Below are positions 7,775 through 15,385 of a stretch of 64,000 nucleotides of DNA, piece by piece. The notes below the pieces were generated by a model. It had not been told where the DNA came from. It searched no databases and saw only the letters and a program-made list of their open reading frames with translations. Numbering within the stretch: position 1 is the stretch's first letter; every line of letters starts with the position of its first letter. This DNA is from Halonatronomonas sp051745085 (GTDB lineage: Bacteria; Bacillota; Halanaerobiia; Halanaerobiales; Halarsenatibacteraceae). The stretch is taken from positions 1 to 64,000 of the forward strand of contig JBNJDR010000001.1 in NCBI GenBank assembly GCA_051745085.1, given 5' to 3'. Position numbers and translations under genes: made by a program.

Positions 7775-8770
7775 TTATTTGACCTCCCGGCTCCATTTTA
7801 GAACGGCACTGGCCCAGGTTAATCCTGCTCCAAATGCTACTAAAACAAGGATGTCGTCTTTTTTGATCCTGTTATTTTCTACTGCTTCAGCTAAAGCTAT
7901 AGGTACGGAAGCGCTGGATGTATTACCATAGTAAGGAAGATTTACAATAACGTTATCTTCGTCTAACTTAAGCCTCTTAGCTGCAGCAGAAATTATTCTG
8001 GTATTAGCCTGATGAGGAACAAAAAAGTCAACATCTTCCGGGGTTAAACCTGCTTTATTTAAAACTTCGAGAGAAGCTTTGCCCATTTTCTTAACGGCAA
8101 ACCTATAAACTTTATTGCCGTCCATATAAATCGTGTGCAGCTTTTTGGCTACAGTTTCCTCGCTGGCCGGCAGGCAAGAACCCCCAGCTTCCTGGTAAAG
8201 AGTATTAGCTCCACTCCCATCTGAACCTAGATGTGTAGCGAGCACTCCTCCTTCGGTTCCAACCTGGACAACACAAGCACCAGCGCCATCACCAAATAAA
8301 ATACAGGTAGATCTATCCTCCCAGTTAACGATCTTAGAAAGGGCTTCTGCCCCTATGATTAAAATATTATCGTATTGACCTGATTCTATGAATTGAGTAG
8401 CAACGCTTAAACCATACACGAAACCGGAACAACCCGCTTCAAGATCGAATGCAGCCGCATTACTGGCACCGATTCTATCTTGAATTATACAAGCTGTAGC
8501 CGGGAAAGCCATATCTGGAGTAACTGTTGCTACAATGATCAAGTCAAGTTCATCTGCAGCCAGTTCAGCATCTTTTAAAGCTGAAACAGCAGCTTCATAA
8601 GCTAAATCAGACGTAGACTGATCATCGGCAGCGATTCGCCTTTCTTCGATTCCTGTTCTTTGCTTGATCCATTCGTCAGATGTATCTATCATTTCTTCTA
8701 AATCAAAATTGGTTAAAACTTTTTCCGGTAAATATTTACCGACACCGGTTATTACTGCTTTTCTACTCAT
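7775..8770 (-). CDS. fabH: 3-oxoacyl-ACP synthase III
   Basis: Starts fatty acid synthesis by condensing an acyl-CoA primer with malonyl-ACP. The Cys-His-Asn triad is seen as Cys114 in EAGCSGFVYG, His in VPHQANTRI and Asn in YYGNTSSASVP. At 331 aa the length is normal. The ATG overlaps the end of plsX by 8 bases, and the stop lies 1 base before fabK. A single fabH is present here, and branched- or straight-chain primer choice cannot be read. Confidence 0.97.
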   Translation of the reverse strand: MSRKAVITGVGKYLPEKVLTNFDLEEMIDTSDEWIKQRTGIEERRIAADDQSTSDLAYEAAVSALKDAELAADELDLIIVATVTPDMAFPATACIIQDRIGASNAAAFDLEAGCSGFVYGLSVATQFIESGQYDNILIIGAEALSKIVNWEDRSTCILFGDGAGACVVQVGTEGGVLATHLGSDGSGANTLYQEAGGSCLPASEETVAKKLHTIYMDGNKVYRFAVKKMGKASLEVLNKAGLTPEDVDFFVPHQANTRIISAAAKRLKLDEDNVIVNLPYYGNTSSASVPIALAEAVENNRIKKDDILVLVAFGAGLTWASAVLKWSREVK

Positions 8771-9776
8771 TTATTTCACCATCCCTGGATATTTCCGATG
8801 CAATACTATGTGTAACTTCTTGTTTAATAGTTTCACGGGCAACTCTAATAGCATTAAAGAAAGCAGTCTCGTCAGAACTTCCATGGCCAATGATTATTAT
8901 TCCATTCAACCCTAAAAGGGGAGCTCCGCCGTATTCTCTATAATCAACTTTTTCTTTCATAGCTTTTAAGTTGCTTTTCAATAGTAAAGCACCTAACTTA
9001 CTTTTTAAATCACTGGTTAAGGCATCTTTTAGAAGAGAAAACATAAATTCTGCTAATCCTTCTGTAGTCTTTAAGATAACATTTCCTGTGAATCCGTCTG
9101 TAACGATAACATCATATTCTCCTGTGAAAATATCTCTACCTTCAACATTACCGGCAAAATCATTAATCCTTACATCATTACTAATTAGTTCGTAGGCTTC
9201 ATTTGCTAAGTGACTTCCTTTACCCCGTTCTTCTCCCACATTCATTAAACCAATTTTTGGTCTATCTCTGTTCAAGATTTTTTGTGCATAAATTTGTCCC
9301 ATGAGAGCAAACTGCAGAAGATATTCAGGCTCTGCATTGGCGTTGGCCCCGGCATCCAAGATCAAAGTAGGTTTGCTTTCACCGGGAAATAAAGTGGTGA
9401 TGGCAGGTCTCTTTATACCCTTTAATCTTCCAATCTTAAGGATCCCTGCAGCCATTGAAGCCCCTGTACTACCAGCAGCGATCATGGCTTCCGCTTTGCC
9501 TTCCTTAACTAATTTAGCTGCAAGAACGATCGATGCATCTTTTTTACGTCTGATCGCTTTAGCTGGAGCTTCATTCATCGTTATTTCTTCATCAGCATTA
9601 ACTATCTCTAACCTATTTTTATCATAGGAAGTATTTTTTAAGTTCGCCTCTAATTCAGCCTTTTTCCCCACTAAAAATAGCTTAATATCCGGGTACTCTT
9701 TTAAAGCTTGTAGAGCCCCTCTAATAACCGCTTCTGGAGCGTTATCGCCACCCATAGCATCAATGGCTATATTCAT
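8763..9776 (-). CDS. plsX: Phosphate acyltransferase
   Basis: Makes acyl-phosphate from acyl-ACP, the donor for PlsY in glycerolipid synthesis. The N-terminus MNIAIDAMGGDNAPEAVIRG and the internal motif GSTGASMAAG are diagnostic. The start at 9776 follows GGAGGGG; an in-frame codon at 9809 would add 11 unlikely residues. It is the first gene of the fab operon, as in Bacillus, but fapR, which usually precedes it there, is absent. PlsX also accepts acyl-phosphate made by FakA/FakB (genes at 24084-26708). Confidence 0.96.
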   Translation of the reverse strand: MNIAIDAMGGDNAPEAVIRGALQALKEYPDIKLFLVGKKAELEANLKNTSYDKNRLEIVNADEEITMNEAPAKAIRRKKDASIVLAAKLVKEGKAEAMIAAGSTGASMAAGILKIGRLKGIKRPAITTLFPGESKPTLILDAGANANAEPEYLLQFALMGQIYAQKILNRDRPKIGLMNVGEERGKGSHLANEAYELISNDVRINDFAGNVEGRDIFTGEYDVIVTDGFTGNVILKTTEGLAEFMFSLLKDALTSDLKSKLGALLLKSNLKAMKEKVDYREYGGAPLLGLNGIIIIGHGSSDETAFFNAIRVARETIKQEVTHSIASEISRDGEINE

Positions 9777-9813
9777 CTTATCCCCTCCACTGCTGGAATA
9801 TCTATCCACATGT

Positions 9814-9827
9814 AAGATATATATCTT
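9814..9827. promoter_or_regulatory. Palindrome at the plsX transcription start (candidate operator)
   Basis: AAGATATATATCTT is a perfect 14-bp palindrome. It lies just downstream of the plsX -10 box, covering about +1 to +14. A repressor bound there would block the fab operon. The sequence is AT-rich and differs from the FapR consensus as I know it, so the role is only proposed. Confidence 0.35.
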
Positions 9828-9833
9828 CTAATT

Positions 9834-9862
9834 ATTATATATAAAATATAAACTTAATGCAA
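9834..9862 (-). promoter_or_regulatory. Sigma-A promoter of the plsX-fab operon
   Basis: On the minus strand TTGCAT (9862-9857) is followed by a 17-base spacer and TATAAT (9839-9834). It lies after the rpmF terminator and about 60 bases before the plsX ATG, so the lipid operon has its own promoter. Confidence 0.75.
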
Positions 9863-9899
9863 GCAGGTACAACCCAGCTAAACAGTTTATATAAGAAGC

Positions 9900-9927
9900 A
9901 AAAAGACCTGCAGCTGGCTGCAGGTCT
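9900..9927 (-). terminator. Terminator after rpmF
   Basis: On the minus strand a 10-bp perfect stem, AGACCTGCAG and CTGCAGGTCT, encloses a 4-base loop and runs straight into a TTTTT stretch. It separates yceD-rpmF from the plsX operon. Confidence 0.85.
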
Positions 9928-9940
9928 AAACTAACGGTTA

Positions 9941-10114
9941 TTAGTTTGAGGTGATTTCTCTACCTTTGTAATGTCCACACTCAGGGCATACCCTGTGAGG
10001 AAGTATTTGAGCTGAACAGTTGGAACACTCTATCAGATTTTGTGTTTTTAACTTCCAGTGTGTTCTTCTTTTTCTTTTTCTAGATTTTGAAGTCCGTTTT
10101 TTAGGTACCGCCAT
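9941..10114 (-). CDS. rpmF: 50S ribosomal protein L32
   Basis: A 57 aa protein of the large ribosomal subunit, translated by hand. It begins MAVPKKRTSKSRKRKRRTH, the standard basic L32 start. It carries a complete zinc ribbon, Cys30-x2-Cys33 and Cys43-x2-Cys46, so this is the zinc-binding (C+) form. GGAGGTG lies at good spacing before the ATG. It follows yceD by 35 bases, the classic yceD-rpmF pair, and is followed by a strong terminator. Confidence 0.97.
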   Translation of the reverse strand: MAVPKKRTSKSRKRKRRTHWKLKTQNLIECSNCSAQILPHRVCPECGHYKGREITSN

Positions 10115-10149
10115 TACAAAACACCTCCTTTATTCCGAAGACCAGCTAT

Positions 10150-10623
10150 TTACTCCTGATCAAAAAAGTCTTTAAGTTTATTCATACGGGGATCGCCCTG
10201 TTCTTGCTCGCAATCACAGGTGCTAATATTTAAATTCTGCCCACACTGACTGCATATCCCTTTACAATCAGGACTGCAGAGGGCTTTACTGGGAATCGTC
10301 ATTATAATATTTGCTCTCAATTCCTTTTTTAAATCAACATGAGCAATATCATCTATATCTTCTTTAGCAATTATAAATTCAAATTCCTTTTCTACTGGAT
10401 AGCTAAATTTATCAAGACACCTTGTGCAAGCCAGGATATATTCACCCTCCATTTTACCAGTAAATACAAATTCATCTACATCTGAAAATACTGTTAGTTC
10501 AACATAAAAAGGTTCATTTATAATTATCTCTCTTTGAAAATAATCAATATCTTCAGGAAGATACTCTCCAGTTATCGTTGTATAACTACCCTTTTCCTGA
10601 TATTCAGTTAAGTCAACTATCAA
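10150..10623 (-). CDS. yceD: YceD/DUF177 family protein
   Basis: The YceD family is linked to 23S rRNA or large-subunit accumulation in bacteria and plastids; the biochemical role is not settled. The family Cys pattern is seen in CTRCLDKF, and CSPDCKGICSQCGQ with later CDC suggests a zinc knuckle. The best start is TTG at 10623, which has GGAGG 8 bases upstream and gives MIVDLTEY. The ATG at 10638 has no ribosome site and would place GGAGG inside the gene. The product is about 157 aa. It is cotranscribed with rpmF. Confidence 0.88.
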   Translation of the reverse strand: MIVDLTEYQEKGSYTTITGEYLPEDIDYFQREIIINEPFYVELTVFSDVDEFVFTGKMEGEYILACTRCLDKFSYPVEKEFEFIIAKEDIDDIAHVDLKKELRANIIMTIPSKALCSPDCKGICSQCGQNLNISTCDCEQEQGDPRMNKLKDFFDQE

Positions 10624-10655
10624 AAGGATTCCCTCCATAAAGCATTAATGATTAA

Positions 10656-10707
10656 AACTTGACAAGCAACAGTTATTATACATCAAATTTACCCTTTATG
10701 TCAAGTT
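10656..10707. repeat. Inverted repeat flanking the yceD promoter
   Basis: AACTTGACA (10656-10664) and TGTCAAGTT (10699-10707) are perfect inverted 9-mers, 34 bases apart. On the minus strand one arm contains the -35 box and the other lies just after the start point. It may be a two-site operator or a chance pairing. Confidence 0.4.
10675..10704 (-). promoter_or_regulatory. Sigma-A promoter of yceD-rpmF
   Basis: A perfect TTGACA (10704-10699), an 18-base spacer and a perfect TATAAT (10680-10675) on the minus strand. It starts transcription roughly 45 bases before the TTG start codon and lies directly behind the ackA stop. Confidence 0.85.
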
Positions 10708-10711
10708 AAAA

Positions 10712-11905
10712 TCAGTTACTTAGTATTTCAGCAGTATCTCTAGCGATAACTAATTCTTCATTTGTCGGGATAACAAATACTTTGGTTTTAGAACCGGCTT
10801 GAGAAATTTCTATTTCCTTACCTCTTTTATTATTCGCTTCTTCATCAAGCTCAAAGCCGAGGTATTCTAGACCCTCTAAAATTCCGGCTCTAATTTCTTT
10901 AGCATTCTCTCCGATACCCGCTGTGAATACGATTGCGTCAACCCCGCCCATCGCTGCGGTATATGCTCCAATATATTTTTTTACTCGATAATTAAAAACT
11001 GCTTCAGCCAATTGCGCTCTTTCATCGCCTTCTGCAGCAGCTTCCTGTATATCTCTAGAATCATTACTGATTCCGGAAATACCCAGCAGACCGCTTTCTT
11101 TATTCATGATATTATCTATCTCTTTACTGCTTAGATCTTCTTTTTCCTGTAAAAATGGTACTATAGCGGGATCAATATCTCCACATCTTGTCCCCATAAC
11201 TAGACCTTCTAATGGGGTTAAGCCCATACTTGTATCGACAGACTTACCATTTTTAACTGCTGCTACACTTGCCCCATTACCCAGGTGACAGGTGATAATT
11301 TTACTTTCGGCAAGCGGCTCATCTAATAATTCGGCAGCTCTTTGAGCTACATACCGGTGAGAGGTACCGTGAAACCCGTATCTTCTTACCCCATATTTTT
11401 TGTAATATTCATAAGGCAGGGCATAAGTATATGCTTTAGCAGGCATACTCTGATGAAAAGCGGTATCAAAAACCCCAACTTGAGGAGTGCCCGGCATTAA
11501 TTCCTGACAGACTTTTATTCCGGCAATATTTGGGGGATTGTGTAAAGGCGCTAAATCTGATACTTCTTCCATTTTTGCAACCACTTCATCGGTTATTCTG
11601 GTAGAGTTCGCAAATTTTTCTCCCCCATGAACTACTCTATGTCCAACTGCATTAATTTCATCCATATTCTCTAGAACCCCATAGTCGTCATCTAAAAGGG
11701 CATCAATTACCATTTCGATTCCTTTCCCATGGTTAGGAATATCTTCTTCAATAACGATCTCATTTCCATCTACTTCATGCTCAAGTAATGAATCTTCGAT
11801 ACCAATTCTTTCTACGATACCTTTAGCTATCACATTTTCATCTTCCATATTAAATAACTGATATTTAATAGAAGAACTTCCACTGTTTAAGACTAATATT
11901 TTCAT
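10712..11905 (-). CDS. ackA: Acetate kinase
   Basis: Converts acetyl-phosphate and ADP to acetate and ATP, the energy-yielding end of acetate fermentation, and runs in reverse for acetate activation. The start MKILVLNSGSSSIKYQLF, the HRVVHGGEKF segment, the HLGNGAS phosphate loop and AGIGENAKEIR are all intact. The 397 aa length is typical. It lies 35 bases after pta, so the two form an operon. I saw no clear terminator between ackA and the yceD promoter. Confidence 0.98.
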   Translation of the reverse strand: MKILVLNSGSSSIKYQLFNMEDENVIAKGIVERIGIEDSLLEHEVDGNEIVIEEDIPNHGKGIEMVIDALLDDDYGVLENMDEINAVGHRVVHGGEKFANSTRITDEVVAKMEEVSDLAPLHNPPNIAGIKVCQELMPGTPQVGVFDTAFHQSMPAKAYTYALPYEYYKKYGVRRYGFHGTSHRYVAQRAAELLDEPLAESKIITCHLGNGASVAAVKNGKSVDTSMGLTPLEGLVMGTRCGDIDPAIVPFLQEKEDLSSKEIDNIMNKESGLLGISGISNDSRDIQEAAAEGDERAQLAEAVFNYRVKKYIGAYTAAMGGVDAIVFTAGIGENAKEIRAGILEGLEYLGFELDEEANNKRGKEIEISQAGSKTKVFVIPTNEELVIARDTAEILSN

Positions 11906-11940
11906 TTTTTATTCACTCCTATGTTTAGTTATTAGTAGGT

Positions 11941-12936
11941 TTATTGGACCTGCAGGGCCGTTATAGCTGTCAGATTGATTATATCATCAACTGAACAACC
12001 CCGAGATAAATCATTAACTGGCTTATCTAATCCTTGAATTATCGGACCAACCGCTTCAGCCCCGGCCAACCGCTGAACAAGCTTATAACCTATATTCCCT
12101 GATTGTAAGTCCGGGAAGATCAAAACATTTGCCTGGCCGGCGACTTTACTTTCTGGAGCTTTTCTCTCTGCTACGGCAGATACTAAAGCGGCATCGGCTT
12201 GCATTTCTCCATCTATTGATAAATCTGGATCTAATTCTTTTGCTTTAGCTGTGGCCTGTTTAACTTTATCGACCAGAGGATGGTCAGCACTACCTTTAGT
12301 CGAAAAAGATAACATGGCAATTTTAGGTTCTATCCCAGCCAGCCGCCTGGCTGTCCTACCGCTAGCTACAGCTATTTCCCCTAAAGTATCAGCATCTACT
12401 TCAGGATTCACAGCGCAGTCTGCCATAATCATTATACCCTCAGCGCCAAAACTTTTATCAGGCAATATCATTACAAATGCACCAGAGACAGAACTTATAC
12501 CCGGGGCGGTTTTAATTACCTGAAACGCTGGTTTTAAGACATCGCCAGTAGGATTAGCAGCTCCTGCTACCATTCCATCTGCTTCTCCAGCTTTAACCAG
12601 AAGAGTACCATAATAGAGCGGATTTCGAGCAAGATTCTTTGCTTCAGACTGGCTTAAACCTTTTTCTTTTCGCAGATCATACAAAAGCTCAATTAATTCT
12701 CCCTGGAGCTCACTGCTTAAGTTTGGATCAAGGATCCGACATAATTCTAGATCAAAGTTGGACCCATGGGCTTGAGTTAAAATCTCATCTTCATTTCCTA
12801 GAAGAATTATATCTGCAATCTTTTTTTTACTTATGTAAGATGCAGCTTCTAAAATCCGGCTATCACCCGTTTCTGGTAAAACGATAGTTCGTTTCTTTTT
12901 AGATGCTTGTTTCTGAATTTTTTTTAGAAAGTCCAT
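11941..12936 (-). CDS. pta: Phosphate acetyltransferase
   Basis: Interconverts acetyl-CoA and acetyl-phosphate. At 331 aa it is the short, single-domain Pta typical of Firmicutes, without the DRTGG regulatory domain of the long enteric form. Family motifs include VLPETGDSRIL near the N-terminus, VAGAANPTGDVLKPAFQ, and NVLIFPDLQSGNIGYKL near the C-terminus. It is the first gene of pta-ackA and diverges from tmcAL. GGAGGT precedes the ATG. Confidence 0.97.
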   Translation of the reverse strand: MDFLKKIQKQASKKKRTIVLPETGDSRILEAASYISKKKIADIILLGNEDEILTQAHGSNFDLELCRILDPNLSSELQGELIELLYDLRKEKGLSQSEAKNLARNPLYYGTLLVKAGEADGMVAGAANPTGDVLKPAFQVIKTAPGISSVSGAFVMILPDKSFGAEGIMIMADCAVNPEVDADTLGEIAVASGRTARRLAGIEPKIAMLSFSTKGSADHPLVDKVKQATAKAKELDPDLSIDGEMQADAALVSAVAERKAPESKVAGQANVLIFPDLQSGNIGYKLVQRLAGAEAVGPIIQGLDKPVNDLSRGCSVDDIINLTAITALQVQ

Positions 12937-13101
12937 AAATACCTCCTTCTCTTGCTGATATTAGTTAAATTTGTTATCATTAAAAATATAAAATGAGTAA
13001 TGTGAAAATAATTTCATTAGTAAGCATACATCTCTATTATATATAATACTAACTCAAATTTAAAGAAAAATTTATCATATTTCATAGAAAAGGTGATTTA
13101 A
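12937..13101. promoter_or_regulatory. Divergent intergenic region pta / tmcAL
   Basis: 165 bases of very AT-rich DNA between two divergent genes, so it must hold promoters for both. A TATAAT-like stretch near 13038-13048 reads as a -10 box on either strand, but I found no convincing -35 box at the right spacing for either direction. No hairpin or riboswitch is evident. Confidence 0.4.
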
Positions 13102-14349
13102 ATGCAAGCCACCGGTATTATTGTAGAATATAATCCGTTCCACAACGGCCACTTATATCATTTAAGAAAAGCGATCGAACTTAACCCGGGTCAACCAATT
13201 ATCGCTGTAATGAGTGGGAATTTCACCCAACGGGGTGAGCCTGCTCTATTAGATAAATGGTTAAGAACCCAAATGGCGGTAAACAATGGAGTGGACCTGG
13301 TCATCGAATTACCAGTTATCTCAGCTGTAAGAAGTGCTGAATATTTTGCTCAGGGAGCAGTTCAGGTGCTAGCAGCTACTGGGATAATTAACAATATAGT
13401 TTTTGGTAGTGAAAATAACAAATTGGGCCTGTTGGAATCGGCTGCATCTCTTTTTGTTAAAGAACCGGAAGAATATAAGCAGATCTTAAAAGAACAATTA
13501 AAACAGGGGACTTCATTTCCCCGGGCCAGAACTAATGCGGTCAAGCAAATACTGGGCCCCGAGACAGCAGAATCTGTAAAAAGTCCGAATAACATTTTAG
13601 CAATAGAGTATATAAAAGCAATTAAACGATTCGATCTTGATATTACCCCCCAGGCGATCAAAAGAGTTGGCAGCAGTTACCACGATCAGCAACCAGGAGA
13701 AAATGATATTGCTAGTGCCACCGCTATTAGGAACTATATCTACACCGACAAAGATAAAAAAATTTGGCGGTATCTACCTGAACCCAGTCAAAAGATTTTA
13801 GCAAACGCCCTGGAAAGTGGAAGGGGTCCAGTTAACCTAAAAAAATGGCAAGAATTCTGTTTTTTCTTATACAGACAGGTTTCTCCTGAAAAACTGAAGG
13901 AAGTTCCGGCCGGTACTGAAGATTTAATACGAAGCAGTTTATACTGGCGGCAAAAAACCAGCAATTACCAGGAACTGACCAATAAACTAACCTCAAAAAC
14001 TTATCCCCGCAGCAGGGTAAGGAGGATTCTAACCCAATTGGCTTTAAATTTTGAGCAAAATAAATTTCAAAAATTTACTGGCAGCATCCCTGCTTACCTG
14101 AGAGTTTTAGGTCTGGGAACCGAGGGCGAAAGACTACTAACTCAATTAACCAAATCAAGTTCTCTTCCTGTCGTTATTCAACCAGCTGATTATTTAAGAG
14201 AACCTGAGTTCAATACTGCAGATCCCCTTAAATATCAATTGAGTTTGGACATCCTGGCTTCTGATGTCTACAACCTCCTGCTCCCCGCGGAACCTTATAA
14301 ACATGGTAATCAAGATTTTTTAAAACCATTAATAAAAGCTCGGAGGTAG
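13102..14349 (+). CDS. tmcAL: tRNA(Met) cytidine acetate ligase
   Basis: Formerly YlbM/DUF795. TmcAL activates acetate with ATP to acetyl-AMP and acetylates the wobble cytidine (ac4C34) of elongator tRNA-Met. The N-terminal nucleotidyltransferase motif EYNPFHNGHLYHL is clear, followed by MSGNFTQRGEPALLDK. The length of 415 aa fits the family. It sits alone on the plus strand between pta-ackA and the SepM-like gene, partly matching the Bacillus ylbL-ylbM-ylbN-rpmF order. AAAGGTG precedes the ATG. Acetate made by the neighbouring AckA is its substrate, though a regulatory link is only a guess. Confidence 0.94.
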   Translation: MQATGIIVEYNPFHNGHLYHLRKAIELNPGQPIIAVMSGNFTQRGEPALLDKWLRTQMAVNNGVDLVIELPVISAVRSAEYFAQGAVQVLAATGIINNIVFGSENNKLGLLESAASLFVKEPEEYKQILKEQLKQGTSFPRARTNAVKQILGPETAESVKSPNNILAIEYIKAIKRFDLDITPQAIKRVGSSYHDQQPGENDIASATAIRNYIYTDKDKKIWRYLPEPSQKILANALESGRGPVNLKKWQEFCFFLYRQVSPEKLKEVPAGTEDLIRSSLYWRQKTSNYQELTNKLTSKTYPRSRVRRILTQLALNFEQNKFQKFTGSIPAYLRVLGLGTEGERLLTQLTKSSSLPVVIQPADYLREPEFNTADPLKYQLSLDILASDVYNLLLPAEPYKHGNQDFLKPLIKARR

Positions 14350-14357
14350 CCGGTTGA

Positions 14358-15362
14358 TCAACTATCCATTTCTAATAAAAGATCGATTAAATCGTCAAGG
14401 TTATCGCTCTCTAATATCTCCAGGTTAAATTCTCTATCTTCCAAATTTATTTGATGTTCTTCCGGGAGGATGAAATAACCGATCCCCTGCTCTCCTGCCG
14501 CAATCATCTTTTGCTCCTCTCCCCCTACAGGGCCGATATTACCTTCAAAATCGATCGTACCTGTTCCGGCAATCATGTTGCCTTGAGAAATATCCTGGGG
14601 TGTAAGCTGGTTATAAATTTCTAGAGCAAATACCGTGCCAGCAGAAGGACCGATAATATTTTCGGTAGAAAAACTTACTCTTTCAGGCATTTCATATTCA
14701 AGACCAGCTGTGGTTATATATACACCTATGGCAGATTGTCCCGCGTCTTCCGGACTCTCCCCGGTGGTTATTTCAAAATCTAATTCTTGATCATCTCTTA
14801 GCACCTTTAGTTCTATCTCGGTCCCCACGGGCACACCCTGGATCAAACTTACCGCCGCTGAAGCTCTGTCCACCTCAGTACCATCAATTACTTTAATCAC
14901 ATCTTCTGGCTTAAGAATACCATCTGCCTGGCCGTCCTCGATTACTTCAACCACCCGAACGCCTTCTCCTGAAACTTCAACTTCGTAACCAGCCATTCGA
15001 TAAGCTGCAGCCTGTGCTGATAATTGACTTTCGTGCATAAGTTCTTCCATGATGGATAAATATTCTGATTCTGACATCCCAGGAGGAATTGCTGCATCCA
15101 CAGATACTAATTCATTGGTTCCATCAGGTCGTAAATAAAAAACAGCCATATCCCATAAGGTTGCCCGGCGCTGGCGAACAGAGGTGAGATAAAATCCACC
15201 CCAGTCATCCTGACGATAACTTTCTTCAACCTCTATTATTTCAGCAATTTCTACGGCTGGACCTGGCTCCATGATATAATAGCCAACAGGAACAAAATTA
15301 ACAATGACAAATATAATCAGTAAACTACCAATTAATTTGTTTTTAAGCGGTAGTTTTTTCAT
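14358..15362 (-). CDS. SepM/YlbL-type membrane PDZ-Lon serine protease
   Basis: Predicted membrane-anchored extracytoplasmic protease. One N-terminal transmembrane segment (about residues 9-30) is followed by a PDZ domain (about 125-200) and a Lon-type S16 catalytic domain. The Ser-Lys dyad is Ser240 in GPSAGTVFAL and Lys285 in GGEEQKMIAAG. Relatives process the competence peptide in streptococci (SepM) or are of unknown role (YlbL). It ends 8 bases from the end of tmcAL, convergent. It lies 23 bases after the histidine kinase gene and is probably cotranscribed with it, which suggests an envelope-stress or signalling role. Confidence 0.9.
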   Translation of the reverse strand: MKKLPLKNKLIGSLLIIFVIVNFVPVGYYIMEPGPAVEIAEIIEVEESYRQDDWGGFYLTSVRQRRATLWDMAVFYLRPDGTNELVSVDAAIPPGMSESEYLSIMEELMHESQLSAQAAAYRMAGYEVEVSGEGVRVVEVIEDGQADGILKPEDVIKVIDGTEVDRASAAVSLIQGVPVGTEIELKVLRDDQELDFEITTGESPEDAGQSAIGVYITTAGLEYEMPERVSFSTENIIGPSAGTVFALEIYNQLTPQDISQGNMIAGTGTIDFEGNIGPVGGEEQKMIAAGEQGIGYFILPEEHQINLEDREFNLEILESDNLDDLIDLLLEMDS

Positions 15363-15385
15363 TAAATGACCATCCTTTTCCGAAT

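Noticed and set aside
8664..8943. Plus-strand open frames across the fabH/plsX junction
   Set aside because: Antisense to two well-supported genes; the translations show no recognisable domain.
10659..10664. Plus-strand TTGACA as a promoter diverging from yceD
   Set aside because: No -10 box at suitable spacing and no plus-strand gene follows; it is the mirror arm of the inverted repeat.
13362..13661. Minus-strand open frame of 99 codons within tmcAL
   Set aside because: It lies wholly inside a clear gene on the other strand, with no family features or ribosome site.
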